DNA of 64,000 bases from Mesostigma viride (lineage: Eukaryota > Streptophyta > Mesostigmatophyceae > Mesostigmatales > Mesostigmataceae): NCBI GenBank assembly GCA_009746045.1, contig RPFO01000296.1, positions 356,001-420,000 on the forward strand, written 5' to 3'. The notes beneath the pieces are model-generated. The model was not told where the DNA came from, did not search any database, and was given only the letters and a program-made list of their open reading frames with translations. This document shows, in pieces, positions 21,489 through 33,762 of this stretch. Every line of letters begins with the position of its first letter. Within the stretch, counting starts at the first letter, position 1. The translations under genes and the position numbers were made by a program.

Positions 21489-22744
21489 ATGGATGGATGG
21501 ATGGATGGATGGATGGATGGATGGATGGATGGATGGATGGATGGATGGATGGATGGATGGATGGATGGATGGATGGATGGATGGATGGATGGATGGATGG
21601 ATGGATGGATGGATGGATGGATGGATGGATGGATGGATGGATGGATGGATGGATGGATGGATGGATGGATGGATGGATGGATGGATGGATGGATGGATGG
21701 ATGGATGGATGGATGGATGGATGGATGGATGGATGGATGGATGGATGGATGGATGGATGGATGGATGGATGGATGGATGGATGGATGGATGGATGGATGG
21801 ATGGATGGATGGATGGATGGATGGATGGATGGATGGATGGATGGATGGATGGATGGATGGATGGATGGATGGATGGATGGATGGATGGATGGATGGATGG
21901 ATGGATGGATGGATGGATGGATGGATGGATGGATGGATGGATGGATGGATGGATGGATGGATGGATGGATGGATGGATGGATGGATGGATGGATGGATGG
22001 ATGGATGGATGGATGGATGGATGGATGGATGGATGGATGGATGGATGGATGGATGGATGGATGGATGGATGGATGGATGGATGGATGGATGGATGGATGG
22101 ATGGATGGATGGATGGATGGATGGATGGATGGATGGATGGATGGATGGATGGATGGATGGATGGATGGATGGATGGATGGATGGATGGATGGATGGATGG
22201 ATGGATGGATGGATGGATGGATGGATGGATGGATGGATGGATGGATGGATGGATGGATGGATGGATGGATGGATGGATGGATGGATGGATGGATGGATGG
22301 ATGGATGGATGGATGGATGGATGGATGGATGGATGGATGGATGGATGGATGGATGGATGGATGGATGGATGGATGGATGGATGGATGGATGGATGGATGG
22401 ATGGATGGATGGATGGATGGATGGATGGATGGATGGATGGATGGATGGATGGATGGATGGATGGATGGATGGATGGATGGATGGATGGATGGATGGATGG
22501 ATGGATGGATGGATGGATGGATGGATGGATGGATGGATGGATGGATGGATGGATGGATGGATGGATGGATGGATGGATGGATGGATGGATGGATGGATGG
22601 ATGGATGGATGGATGGATGGATGGATGGATGGATGGATGGATGGATGGATGGATGGATGGATGGATGGATGGATGGATGGATGGATGGATGGATGGATGG
22701 ATGGATGGATGGATGGATGGATGGATGGATGGATGGATGGATGG
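21489..22744 (+). repeat. (ATGG)n microsatellite, about 314 copies
   Basis: A near-perfect tetranucleotide array of about 1256 bp. Because four bases shift the frame each unit, all three + frames read (DGWM)n and one minus frame (SIHP)n; these are artefacts. Confidence 0.98.
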
Positions 22745-24650
22745 GTGCAAACAGTCCTACCGGTCTAATCTATCTACATCATGTACCTAGCTACAACATC
22801 TATCTAAACAACATCACTAACTACAACATCTAAACAACATCACGCTACCCTAGGGTCGCTGTGTATATTATAGGGTTGAAGGTTCCTTTACGCTGTATTG
22901 GCACCCATGTGACACAGTCACGTGCTCAACATTATTATCAAGGTTCTAGCTAGCATCCAACACCCCTCAGTGTCCAGCAGGTGGCAAGTCTTAGTAGCAA
23001 CAAGGGGGCTGCCGTTCACATGACACCGCTCGAGCCATGTCCAAGCGCCGTACTCTGAGCGCGACCTGGCAGCTCGCCGGTGCCCAGAGATCACTCAGTT
23101 GTAAAGTATCTAGAGTTTACTTTAAAAAGTTCAGGGGATGTGGCGCCTGTCTTCAACTTGCATTCAACGACAATCAATCGGGCGGTAGGGCCCGGAATTG
23201 GCGAGCCATGCCCGGCATATGCTAGCATGTCTGGCACCATGGGGCACTTTGCGGCATGTATATCCAGGCTGCTGCATGTCGCATGTCAGTGTCGCAGTGC
23301 GCCTCTATAGTCTCGACCCGCCCAGTCATTCCAAGCTTCAATGCACCCGTATACACTGATGCATTATGTCTCACAATGTGATAGTAGTATAATAAGAATG
23401 TGATACCACAATAATAATATAATGTGATATAGTATTATTATAAGCATTACCATGGGATATTAAGTAAGAATGTGCTAATATAAGCATGGCATATGTGACC
23501 ATGTGATACAATAAGAATGTAATATAAGAAGCATTCCGTATGTGGCGATGGGATATAATACGAATTGCAATGAAATAACCATTCCTTTTATGTTACAGTG
23601 TGATGCAGACAACCTTGGCCTTTCTATCATCTATCAAGATACTAAGGCAAGGTTACTAGCCCGCACATGATGCAACAAACAACTGCATGTGTCAATGCGG
23701 CTAAATAGTAAATACGGGATTGATTGATACATTGACTCATCTGTGAAAATCATGCTTGTACAGGATGTGCTGTTTATGTCAACCTGTGTTGGGCACTTAC
23801 TAGCACTTACTAGCCCTGTGTTGAGCACTTGTAGTAGAGAGGCAGGTGCCGCGGGTGATACTTTGAACACGTCGAACTACAAAGGAGGTGGTTTATGTCT
23901 AGATTGAAATCGTAAACAGAGGGTAGGCACAAGCGCAGATTTCCTTAAAATTGGTGGGGGCAGTTGCTCATGGGTCAGATGAATCGCCTGCCAATTCGGG
24001 GCACCCCCCGTCCCCGTGTAAGAGACAACACAAATTGCACTTTCTACGCGAGAAAACGCATGCAGACTCTTGTGTATACGGATTGGCATTATAATACCGG
24101 CCTATTGTGGCACCGGAAAATGGACATCCTCTAGAAAACCTTGACATCAATTCATGCAATCGTGGGTGAACAAATCAGAAATCTGCACGTGAGGCTTACC
24201 ACCCGAAAGACGAGTTGATGGCAGTGCAGTTTGCGAAGCCCTACTACGCGCTGAGCAAACAGTTTCAACGGCGCGTCATGCAAGGTCAGATGGGACGTCG
24301 CAGGCAATGTTCTGGAACCCACTGGATATTGCAGGCAGGACCGTCGTCTGGACGTGCAAGCTAGGCGTCGTTTAGCTGAGGCATAATGTACAATCGCCTA
24401 CCAGACAAGGACGACTGGGACGTACTTGAAGTACGTATTTGCTGCGTCATGCAAGCACGTCGCTCGATCGAAAAGCGTGGATGTATCGCGCTTGAAGGCC
24501 CGGGGAGCGAAGGTGACCGGCGACTCGGGATAAATGCTTTCCTCAAGTAGAGTGGAATGCAGATACGGCGGTGACTACGTACGTAGTGACGTTTCCTTTT
24601 ACCGAAGTAGGCCTTGATAAATGAATTAACGTAGTATTCTAGACCTGATG
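22745..24650. other. Intergenic, AT-rich, no gene recognised
   Basis: Contains a short ATAATAAGAATGTGATA-like simple sequence at about 23380-23560. No open frame with recognisable protein similarity or consistent splice sites was found. Confidence 0.5.
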
Positions 24651-25155
24651 ACTGATGAGTGATGGCCATGACTGTATCATGAGGCCTAGGCGCCTGCGGA
24701 CTGCGGGCGAGACTGGAGCTAAGAGCACGTCGTGGTCTCGTGGCTCATGGCTGGACTCGTCTGCCGACACAGGTCGACACTCGACACCCACTCGAGATTC
24801 CCGACTTCGCCAGCCTAACGTGCATTATTTTGCCGGGAAACACTCTTCCCGCCAGTAAACACGCGCCGCGCCTTATTGCCGGGAACACCGCGCTCACGTT
24901 TTGCCGGTTTTTCGCCTGTTTTGGCCGTTGGGCGTTGGGCGCGTGGCGCAGCTGCCCGCAGCTACACGCGAGGACAGAATATTAGTTTGCCAGAGACATG
25001 GCGGCCATTACTTCCCACTTCCCCAGTATACAAACGCGGAAGCACACCACAGTGCCGGCGGAAGGCGCCGAGTGTTTATGGCCGCCGGCATGAGCCGAGC
25101 AAGTTAAAAGCAGCAATTTGTCAACCACGGCGGCCATTGGCTTGCGTTGCTAAGC
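24651..25155 (+). promoter_or_regulatory. Upstream region of the RCL1-like gene
   Basis: GC-rich and compact compared with the sequence to its left. TTGCCGGGAA occurs around 24831 and 24867, TTCCCGCC (E2F-like) at about 24846, and GGCGGCCATT at 24999 and 25129. No TATA box is evident. Promoter assignment rests only on position and motif repetition. Confidence 0.3.
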
Positions 25156-26256
25156 ATGGCGCCGGTCGCTCTTCAGGGGGCGCAGCAGTTCCGGCAGCGC
25201 TTGGTGTGCAGCACACTGAGCAGGAAGCCGTTGCGTATCGACAACATTAGGTCGAAGGACCAGAATCCTGGCATCAACGAAGCGGAAGCTTCCCTGCTGC
25301 GCCTTGTAGAGAAGATTTGTGACAGCTGCGTCGTTGAGATTAACGAGACCGGTACCAGCCTTAGGTACCGACCTGGCGTGGTCGTGGGCGGCTCTGCGTT
25401 AGTCCACGAATGCGGTGGCGGCCGCTCCATCGGATGGTTCCTAGAGCCTCTCATCTTGCTGGCGTTGTTTGGGAAAAAGCCGCTTTCGATCACGCTCCAC
25501 GGCATCACCAACGACGACATCGACCCCTGCATTGACACGTTCCGCACCGCGACGCTCCCTCAGCTCCGTCACTTCGGCGTCGACACCGAGGGGCTCGAGC
25601 TCAAGGTCATCAAGCGCGGCGCGCCCCCGCTGGGCGGCGGCGAAGTCTACCTCCGCTGCCCCGTCATCCGCGAGCTCAAGGCGCTCCAGCTGCTCGACGA
25701 GGGCATGGTCAAGCGCATCCGTGGCGTCGCGTACAGCACACGGGTCTCCCCGAAGATGTCCAACCGGATGGTTGACGCGGCGCGCGGCGTCCTGAACCGA
25801 CTCCTCCCCGACGTGTACATCTTCACGGACCACGCGGGCGGGGTGGCCTCGGGCAACTCGCCCGGGTACGGCTTGTCCCTAGTCGCCGAGACGACCACGG
25901 GAATGCTGGTCTCCGCAGACGGTGCCGTCGACCCGACCCTGGACCCTGGCAGCGACGCAATGCTCCCCGAGGAGATCGGGAAACGTGTCGCTGAGCGGCT
26001 CCTGAACGAGATCGGCATGGGCGGCTGCGTCGACAGCAGCCACCAGGGCATGTTCATCCTGCTGGCGGCGTTCACGCCCGAGGACGTCTCTAAATTTAGA
26101 ATCGGTAGCCTCACGCCCCAGGCGATCCGTACTCTGCGGCTGCTGTATGAGTTCCTGGGCGTCCGATTCGATATCCGTCCGGAGCCCGCCACGGGCACCG
26201 TCGAGCTCGTGTGCATGGGCACGGGCTACAAGAATGTGGCCAAGAAGATTGCGTGA
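25156..26256 (+). CDS. RCL1: RNA 3'-terminal phosphate cyclase-like protein (RCL1), intronless
   Basis: Encodes 366 residues from ATG (AAGCATGGCG) to TGA; an upstream in-frame TTG was not chosen. The family (Rcl1/Rtc-like) works in the nucleolus in the small-subunit processome, with the GTPase Bms1, in early 18S rRNA processing. Diagnostic stretches are FRQRLVCSTLSRKPLRI near the N-terminus, EINETGTSLRYRPGVVVGG, TNDDIDPCIDTFRTATLP, RRCP-like GGGEVYLRCPV, RGVAYSTRVSPKMSNRM, ASGNSPGYGLSLVAETT and GGCVDSSHQGMFILL. Length and motif order match eukaryotic RCL1. Where true RNA cyclases carry the nucleotidyl-acceptor His, this protein reads VDSSHQG, as in Rcl1, so cyclase activity is not expected. 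The whole gene is a single exon, unlike its intron-rich neighbours. No overlap with other genes. Confidence 0.95.
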   Translation: MAPVALQGAQQFRQRLVCSTLSRKPLRIDNIRSKDQNPGINEAEASLLRLVEKICDSCVVEINETGTSLRYRPGVVVGGSALVHECGGGRSIGWFLEPLILLALFGKKPLSITLHGITNDDIDPCIDTFRTATLPQLRHFGVDTEGLELKVIKRGAPPLGGGEVYLRCPVIRELKALQLLDEGMVKRIRGVAYSTRVSPKMSNRMVDAARGVLNRLLPDVYIFTDHAGGVASGNSPGYGLSLVAETTTGMLVSADGAVDPTLDPGSDAMLPEEIGKRVAERLLNEIGMGGCVDSSHQGMFILLAAFTPEDVSKFRIGSLTPQAIRTLRLLYEFLGVRFDIRPEPATGTVELVCMGTGYKNVAKKIA

Positions 26257-29200
26257 GGAGCGGGACGAGGGCGTTTGCATATTTATTTTCTGGGCGGAGG
26301 TCATGGTTGGCGAAGGAAGGTGGTTAAGAAGACCAAGTAAAGGGGGGCTGAAAGAATTGTATATTCACCGCCCGGCTGAGGGCATGATCGGGTAAAGCCG
26401 GGCAGAGGGCATGATTGCGTACCGGGGGCTGAGGAGACTTGGTGCAAAGAATGGCCCGAGAGGATCGTGTGAAGGGGGGCGGGGGGGGCAAGAGCCTTGT
26501 TTATTGATAGGCGGGCACAGCTCATGTTCGCGCGAGAAGGGCGAGGAAGGTCATGTTAAGGGTTGGGGAAGGGCCACATGGTGGGGACCAAGAAGGCAGC
26601 ATGTCATGATGGCCAAGAAGACCGCCTATGGCTTCGCGAGGCAGTGACGTGTGATAGTGTTGGCGTGACCAGGGGGCAACAGACGTGACGTTATGAGGGG
26701 GCCCAGCGGATCACATACAAAGCAAGGGGGGAACGCCCCGTGGGGGGCGCCTAGGGCCACCTTCCTCATTACGCGCCCACTTTGTCAATGTGGCCACTTT
26801 GTCGATGTGGCCGCTCAGTCGCCGATGTGGGTGGGAGAGTCCCGGCATGCGCGCGTGCCGCCCGTCATGCACGCGTGCCGCCTTCCTTGCCTGAATTCCT
26901 GTGACCAGAACCCACCGCCCCCCGGCAATCAGCCAGCATGTGGCCAAAGCTCATGCCCACGGATGCCAGAGCTCCAACCAGGTGTGGGCATCCCCCTGGG
27001 CTGGCATGGCATCCGTCACTGCTGCTGACTGGATGGGTGTACCCTGCACCCACTAACCGAAAATGGCAGCGCCCCCTCGATCCCGCCCTCACTGCGCATG
27101 CTTCTGCCTTTCCCCAGTCACCGCGGTGGCCCACCTTGCGATGCCGTATTGACCACCCTGCCGTGTGGCTCCCTGCTTCACCCTCGACGTGGGACGCAGT
27201 CACTTGCTTTTCATTGATGGGGCCCACCCTGCTTGCGGCCCACCCTGCCGCGCGGCCCCCTGCTCCGCCCTCGGCATCTGGCCCACCGTGCCATGTGGCC
27301 CACCTCCCCGTGTGGCTGTCCAGTTCCCTGATTCACGCTCAGGAGCTTATCTCATCACGCCCGTGTGGCTGTCACGCTCAGGAGCTTACCTCATGTAATG
27401 TTCCGAGAGCTCCACCCTCGGGTCGCAAGGCAAGGCACCGAGGCGTTCACCCTCACCCTCACTCGGTCGTACAGCGGGGGCCCTCCTCCATCACGCAGCG
27501 GGGGTTGGTTGCAATAATGTTGCATCACACAGCGGTTCCCCCTGCCTTCCGTCACATGGTGCGGGCCCCCTGTTGCGAGCACGTCGCCTGCACTTTGGCG
27601 GGACGCACCGAGCGGCGTGTCTACGCCACTAGATAGCGGTCTCCCCGCTCCCACGCCACTTGAGAGCGGTCACACCGCGAGGGGGGGGGGGGGGGGGGGG
27701 GGGAGAGGAGGAGCACGCTGGAGTCGGGCGGTGCTCCATCCGTGGGCTCCATCCATGGACCTCCCGCGCCATGCTGTTGCGGGGGAGGGGAGGCCACATG
27801 CGCCCCAGCACATGAGGGGGGGCGGCCTTCCGTGCCATCGTGCTGTTGCGGGGGCCAGCACGCAGCCATGCAAGGCACGTGGGTCACCCATCACGTGAAC
27901 ATGACCCCCCATCGCGCGATCCCTGGTCGTGGGCGCGCGTGGCAGGCCCTGGTTCCAGCGCCGGGTATATCAGCGAGACAACCCGCGCAGGTTTGGCATT
28001 GCTATAGTAGTATACTACAGTGACCATGGCATGCGCGAGACAACCAGCGCTGGCCAGACTTGTGGGGATTGTGTATTCGGTGTTCCGTGGCCGGCACGGC
28101 ATGTGCCTCAGGCCAGCTCAGGGGTATGTCGCGTGGTCTATCGTTGTCCACCCATCCCAATGTGCAGGGGCCACGCCATTTGTGACTTGTACCATGGATG
28201 GGCCACCGTGGGCACGTCGGATGGTCAGCTCATGGTCGCGTGTGAGCTAAGGAAAGAGATTAAAGATGCTCCGCCTCTCTGGCTGCCACAGGGATAGCGA
28301 GCGAGCTTCGCCTCACACTTGGCTTTCCCTGCTCTCGCCTCGCGATCGCGGGGTTCCCTGCTTCTTCCCCAGCGGTTGACATGATGGCCGACCCCATGCA
28401 TGTGAATGGCCGACCCCATGCATGTGCTTGGCCGACCCATCATGGCAGCCACGGCTTGCATCTACGGCTTTGCAAGGCAGCCCCTTCCATGCTGCAGGAT
28501 GCTTGTGGAGCCCGTGTGCGCGCCAGCAGGTAGCCATCCTGCAGGTAGCCATCCCAACATCTTCACAATCCAATCCCCTGCTACAGTTTGGAGGATCGCA
28601 TGCTGCCAGTTCGTGCAGATGCCCTGCGTGGTGATTGCCCACCCGGTGCACGTGATCTCCTGCGCGTGACCGGGACCTTGCACCCACCCTGTGTGGATGT
28701 GACCACGCTGCACTGCCACCGCCGTGCGGGCATGCCGCGCCCTCTCTCTGCGTGTGTGCGGGGGTAGTGTGCCTCTGCGGCAAAAATGCGGGGTGCGGTG
28801 CAGAAATGCCTGGTGCCGCATGGGGGCAACGCGAGGCACAGGACCAGTGCAACAGCTCCCCCCCCCCCCATGGCGACCTGTTGGCCCGTCTCTGGCCCTA
28901 AGCGTGGCCTCTCAAGTCAGCCCTTCGGTCTGGGCATGTTTGTCTCATGATTCTTGTCTGTTTCAGGCTTTCAAATCAATTAATTGATTAAGGCGAAAGA
29001 AATTCTTGCGTGGGTTGGCATCATGGTCTATGATAGCGCGTTTAATGCTGGTCATGATGCGCACGTGACAGTCTGCGGGTAAATTAGTTGATGGCAATTA
29101 AGTAATTGATTACTTGAAAATTTACACTTAGACTGCGTCACGTTATGCTGGTCACTGATGATGCAGATTATGTCATATGCATGCAAGAGACCTCGCGCCG

Positions 29201-29380
29201 CGCTAGCTGTTGCAGCTGGCCCGTTTAGCCCGGACGTATAGGAGCTCCCGTGCTATGATTGCCTGATCGACATCATGCATATGCGCGCTTGTGGTGATAA
29301 GTACTCCTACACACACAGATCTCGAATGATTTATCTAGTACCAAATTAATCCGAAAGGCTTGCATCCCTCCCAGGTAAGG
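26257..29380. other. GC-rich intergenic region, no gene recognised
   Basis: Composition is strongly GC-biased with many overlapping open frames on both strands and no recognisable domains. Word-level repetition is visible (GTGGCCCACC, GTGTGGCTGTC, ATGGCCGACCCCATGCATGTG twice near 28384-28420). A G run of about 24 lies at 27681-27704. These look like degenerate repeats. Confidence 0.5.
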
Positions 29381-29577
29381 AGAACTTTTGCGGATGACTG
29401 TAGGTGTCAGTTGGCGATGCCTTAGGATCAGGAGACGTCCGTCCTATAGTCAGCAAAAGTTGGTGCGAGAGGTCCCCAGTTCGATTCCGGCCTGGATTCA
29501 TTTGCAGATCGCGTTTTCCGCGGACCGGCACTGAACGCAAATGGTTTTCACCTTTGCGGCGTGCCAAATCAGAATAA
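29381..29577 (+). mobile_element. tRNA-derived SINE-like element, copy 1
   Basis: About 195 bp, over 93% identical by eye to 29821-30015. It contains a pol III A-box-like TAGGTGTCAGTTGG (29401) and a B-box-like AGTTCGATTCC (29479). A folded tRNA could not be drawn (T-stem unpaired), so this is a tRNA-derived repeat rather than a tRNA gene. Confidence 0.6.
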
Positions 29578-29820
29578 GCCCATGGCCTATTGCTTGCATG
29601 ACCTCGATCAATTACCTATGCGCGGCGCAGCAATTCCTGTGATGGAGCAGGTGCATGCATGCATGCATGTTTTGCCAGCCTGATGCCTAAAAATGCTGGC
29701 AAATTAAGGATGAAGCAACACATAGGATTATGTATACGTGGACTTCTTCTTTTCGGGGTTTTCCTTTTGTTGCATGCCAATCTCACCTCCGCAATTTATC
29801 ATTCTCAATGATATACCAAT

Positions 29821-30017
29821 AAGAACTTTTGCGGATGACTGTAGGTGTCAGTTGGCGATGCCCTAGGATCCGGAGACGTCCGTCCTATAGTCAGCAAAAG
29901 TTGGTGTGAGAGGTCCCCAGTTCGATTCCGGCCTGGATTCATTTGCAGATCGGGTTTTCCATGGACCGGCACTAAAACGCAAATGGTTTTCACCTTTGCG
30001 ACGCGCCAAATCAGAAT
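29821..30017 (+). mobile_element. tRNA-derived SINE-like element, copy 2
   Basis: Second copy, with the same A- and B-box-like sequences (29841, 29919). It is joined directly to a LINE family B 3' end at about 30018. The pair is flanked by ATATACCAAT at 29811-29820 and 30466-30475. Confidence 0.6.
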
Positions 30018-30465
30018 TAAAATTAAATTAAATTATTAAATTATAACATGCCTCCGTTGGGAGATCATGTAGCACATATTCCTTGATGGGTGGCCGGTGG
30101 AAAGGAGAGAGCCGCGTAAGCTAACTATCCTAACGCTAATCTACCTAGTCTAGAAAAATCCTAACTGCCCTACGTACCGATCGTCAAAACGCCTCCTCCT
30201 CTTGGGGGGAGGGGGCTTGCCCACAGGGTCGGGCATATGAGCCTTGACAATCTTCTGCCACCGCGTCTTGTTCTGCATGGCAGTCCAAAGAAGGGAGAGA
30301 GAGTGGATGCGGTATCAGTTCAAACTGGGCTCAGGGACCAGTAGGTCATCCAGCAACATCTGTACGTAGTTCGTGACATGTTTCCCTACCCTTTTGGGAA
30401 TGCCCTTGGTGCCAGGCCAGGTCAGAATGTGCCGCCCTGGTTGGCCAAGCCGCTCAGAAATCAGA
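30018..30465 (-). mobile_element. LINE family B, 3'-terminal fragment
   Basis: On the minus strand: decayed codons for the family C-terminus (compare the better copy at 37798-38169), then a 3' UTR with TAGATTAG-like words, CATGACCTCCCAACGGAGGC-like sequence and a (TTTAA)n-type tail at 30018-30050. It is 5' truncated. Confidence 0.65.
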
Positions 30466-30649
30466 ATATACCAATGGGAATAATTCAATGGGGTGCTTGC
30501 AACCGGATTCTACGCGATGCATGGTCTCCCCACGCCGGTGGCCGTGAATGAATCGGGAAGACCGCTGTCCGGGTCATATATGCTACCTCTACAAGGCAAG
30601 GGCCGGGTCTGCCTTGGATACCGGCAACTACTGCGGCGGCGTCTGCCTC

Positions 30650-30770
30650 CAATTAATTAATTGATTAATTAAACTCGTGCTCCCGTCGGGGACTGAGTCA
30701 CGGAGCACTGAAGTGCTTTTAATCCCTGTGTGTGCACAACAGGAAGAAAGGGCAGAGACCCCGCCTGTCT
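30650..30770 (+). repeat. Copy of the AATT-rich dispersed repeat
   Basis: AATTAATTGATTAATTAAAC, then CGTGCTCCCGTCGGGGACTG, CGGAGCACTGAAGTGCTTTT and GGGCAGAGACCCC. Same family as 20537-20730. It abuts a LINE fragment. Confidence 0.7.
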
Positions 30771-31732
30771 GCCTCCAAGGCTGCGTGCTGAAACTCTTCA
30801 TGCGACTCCTGCTGAACCGCATGCACGTGCCAGCCTCGATTCGATCCCACCTAGCCCCTACTAGGTGAGTCCCAGATAGGCTTCCATGTTGGTCACAATT
30901 GTGTTATGGTTGCATCATGACCACGCGCCGCCTGGTCGAGGAAGTGGGCTGCCTCACTGGCCCCCGGCCTCTTGCCATTGCTATTGATCTTCGTGGAATA
31001 CACCAAGGCGTGGCGATACATAGCATCATTTACATCCCCACCCTTGCAGGAAGTGGCCCAGAATGTACATATTAAAAGCCTTATGCCCCTTCTCCGGGAT
31101 ATGTGCTACATCAGTATTATACTCCCAACGGAGGTATGTTCCTTATTGATTCATTATAATTAATTAATGGCGATGCGGCTATATGGGACCGACGCCCTTA
31201 GTATGCCGGTGGTCCTCCACCTCAGTGTTCCGTGTCCCATCGGTACATGGTGAATTGTTGAGATCATCCACCAGTTCTATGAAGGGGCCCATGCCCAGGT
31301 CCGTACCGCTGACGGCGTCACTCCCGCGTCCCCCCTGCCGCGGCACACAGGGGTGTGGCAGGGGTGAGTGTGCTCTCCCCATACATGTATCTATTCATCA
31401 TCATGGTGGATCGACTTTTTATTATGAGGCGTGCACATTGAAGCCCGCTTTGCCCGGCCGGGTGGATCCGGCGGGGCGCCCGCTGGGGCCTCGAGTTCAC
31501 TGAGTACGCCATGCAGCTACGGCGAGGTCGACCCACCCTGTCGACTGAGCTAGCGATCTGATCTACGCTGATGACACGACGCTCTGGCATGGACACCCCG
31601 GCAGGAGTCAGCCCAACTCCGGCTGGCTAGCTAGATAGCTCATGTCGAACTGTAAGCCGGCGCGGGTGGTGGGGCTTATGATCAGCAAGAAAACGGAGGT
31701 CATGGTCATCGGCTTCCCCGCTGGGACCACCC
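30771..31732 (+). mobile_element. Decayed LINE reverse transcriptase fragment
   Basis: Broken frames show RT blocks in order: LQGCVLKLFMRLLLNRM (about 30775), LPLLLIFVEYTKAW (about 30970-31010, motif A-like), a disrupted GVxQG..SP block (about 31350), DLIYADDTTLWHGH (about 31556, YADD motif C) and SKKTEVMVIGFPAG (about 31685). Stops and frameshifts make it inactive. Confidence 0.7.
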
Positions 31733-31973
31733 CACGGTGGAGGTTATTAGCCCTGAGGATCGCCGCTACTACACTACCGCCTCGTCTGCCATTACAGTAG
31801 AGGACAGCTCGATCGGATGAGGATTACCGATCCCCATCTAGTGCTTAATGGTTGGGGAATGATGCAGACGATATTTTTTTTTACTTTTGTGTAATTATTT
31901 TTTTCTAATGAGATTAGCATAGTACTCCGTGGCATCATTGCCTTTGCACTTGCATGACACGCAAGTACTTATG

Positions 31974-32004
<31 letters not shown>

Positions 32005-32005
32005 C
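31733..32005 (+). mobile_element. LINE family A 3' end with (ACTT)n tail
   Basis: Shares GGTGGAGGTTATT, CATTACAGTAGAGGACAGCTC, GATGCAGACGATATTT and AATGAGATTAGCATAGTACTC with other copies, and ends in ACTTACTTACTT repeats at about 31973-32004. Confidence 0.7.
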
Positions 32006-32521
32006 CCACGGGCCACGGTCCACCCTCTTGCTGGACGGAAGCCCTGCGGCCCCTGCCCCCCCAGCGCTTCAAGCTCAATTGGCGCAGCTGGCTCGATCCC
32101 CTCCGGCACAGCCGACGACATCGACCACGGCACCCGCATCATGGCCAGGCCTGGGCGGCCTTCCCACCGGCTGGACAGGTTCTAGACTTGTCGCTACCAG
32201 AGTTCAGGAGCGGCCCAGGCGCACTCTGTGGCAAGGCCCTTGTCCTCAGCATCCTCCTTTACGGCTAGCTGCGAGGCGTGGACCCTGGACCAGGCGCTGA
32301 GCAGGAAGCTTGACGGCACCGTCAATCCAATACTGCGTCATGCACATGGATCCTTGGCGCCCGCTACCAAGAGCGACGCACCTGGGCCGGCCGAGCTCTA
32401 TACTGCGAGCCGATCCCTTTCAGTACGTGTCACCCATACCAATGTCCGACACCGCCGCCTCCTCTTAGCCAGCCATCTTGCCCACACAGACCAAGGGAAT
32501 ACTGATGTGGGCCCTGCCGGC
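32006..32521 (+). mobile_element. LINE C-terminal coding fragment
   Basis: Broken frame with LVLSILLYG and CEAWTLDQALSRKLDGTVN (about 32240-32325), a typical post-RT LINE stretch (compare YGAEAWTLTDTLAAKLDAA at about 33190-33250 minus). It ends where a family B tail begins. Confidence 0.6.
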
Positions 32522-33762
32522 GGGATGAAATTAAATTAAATTATAAAATTATAACATGCCTCCGTTGGGAGGTCATGTATGTAGCACATGCATATTCCAT
32601 GTTGGATGGGTGGAGGTGGGAGAAGCCGCGTAATCGACCTAACTAACCTACATCTAAGCTATCTAGTCTAGAAAATCCTGACAGTACGCTACTCAGCAAA
32701 ACGCCCCTTCATCTTGGGGGGGGGGTGGCTTGCCCAAAGGGGCTGGCATGTGAGCCTGGACAATCTTCTGCCACCCGATCTTCTTGTTCTGCATGGCAGT
32801 CCAAAGAAGGGATCTACATAGGGAGTGGATGCGGTGTTCAAACTGAGCTGGGACCACTGGGTCGGCCAGTGCAACATCTGGGTGTAGTTCATGGCAGGTT
32901 TACCTAGCTTCCTGGGAATGTCCTTGGGGCCAGGCCAGGTCAAGATATGCCGCCCTGGTTGGCCGAGCCGCTGGGGGCCGGCCAGACCAAGGGCGATGTC
33001 TACCTGGCTGGTGCGAGCAAGATGTCTTACTACAAAAGCTATAGTACGCTGTCTAATCTCGTCCGAAATACGAGGCATACCCTGATACATGCAGAGACTC
33101 CTAATGACCTATGCTTGGAAAACCGTGGCATTCAGGACGGTCCTGTCGGAGCATCCTGTAAAACGTGCCGCGTCTAGCTTAGCCGCCAATGTGTCCGTGA
33201 GCGTCCACGCCTCAGCGCCATACGTGAGCACCGTGAGGACGAGGACCTTGAAGACGGCATGCGCTTGCGGTGCTCGATCGCCCTGCATGCAGGCCCTTCG
33301 AGCGCCAGTACTGAGGTGGTGAGCGAACGGAGCCTGGCACAGGCCAGACTGATGCGGATGTCCACATCGTCGGCGGTAGTCAGCGAGCATGCTCTCCAAC
33401 AGTTTGAGGCAGTCGCGGAACGGGACCTCCTTCCCTTCGAGCAGGCGTGGCAGCGGTGGGCGACTGGAGGCCCCAATCACCATCGCCTCAGTTTTGACAC
33501 TGATCTCCAACCCCACCGCCCTCACCTCCAAGCCCAGACAGTCCAGCCAGGTCTGAATGTGCTCAGGGCGCGCGATGAGGGTGGTGTCGTCCGCATATAA
33601 ATCAGGTTGGCCAGGCGGTACAGCTGTCGCGTTTGCGTGCCATATCATCCTGGACTGTTCATTACCGCTACTTGGAATGCATCCACTATCAGCAGTAACC
33701 ATGTGTGAGATATGCCACCTCCCGGCCCCCCCACTATTTAGCTCACAACAACGTGAGAGCAA
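32522..33762 (-). mobile_element. LINE family B, 3' half with YADD reverse transcriptase
   Basis: Minus strand, from 33762 downward: LYADDTTLIARPEHIQTWLD (RT motif C), VGLEISVKTEAMVIG (motif D), then LTYGAEAWTLTDTLAAKLDA. A second frame at 33090-32689 holds MPRISDEIRQRTIAFV and GQPGRHILTWPGPKDIP. A 3' UTR and (TTTAA)n tail end at 32522. Frameshift near 33100; 5' truncated before motif C. Confidence 0.75.

Noticed and set aside
21453-22833. (DGWM)n and (SIHP)n open frames over 420 codons
   Set aside because: Artefact of an (ATGG)n microsatellite.
26938-28871. Many open frames of 80-230 codons in the GC-rich region
   Set aside because: High GC lowers stop frequency; frames overlap on both strands and show no domains.
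29401-29500. A tRNA gene
   Set aside because: A- and B-box-like sequences exist, but no acceptor or T-stem pairing could be drawn and the sequence is duplicated as a longer repeat.
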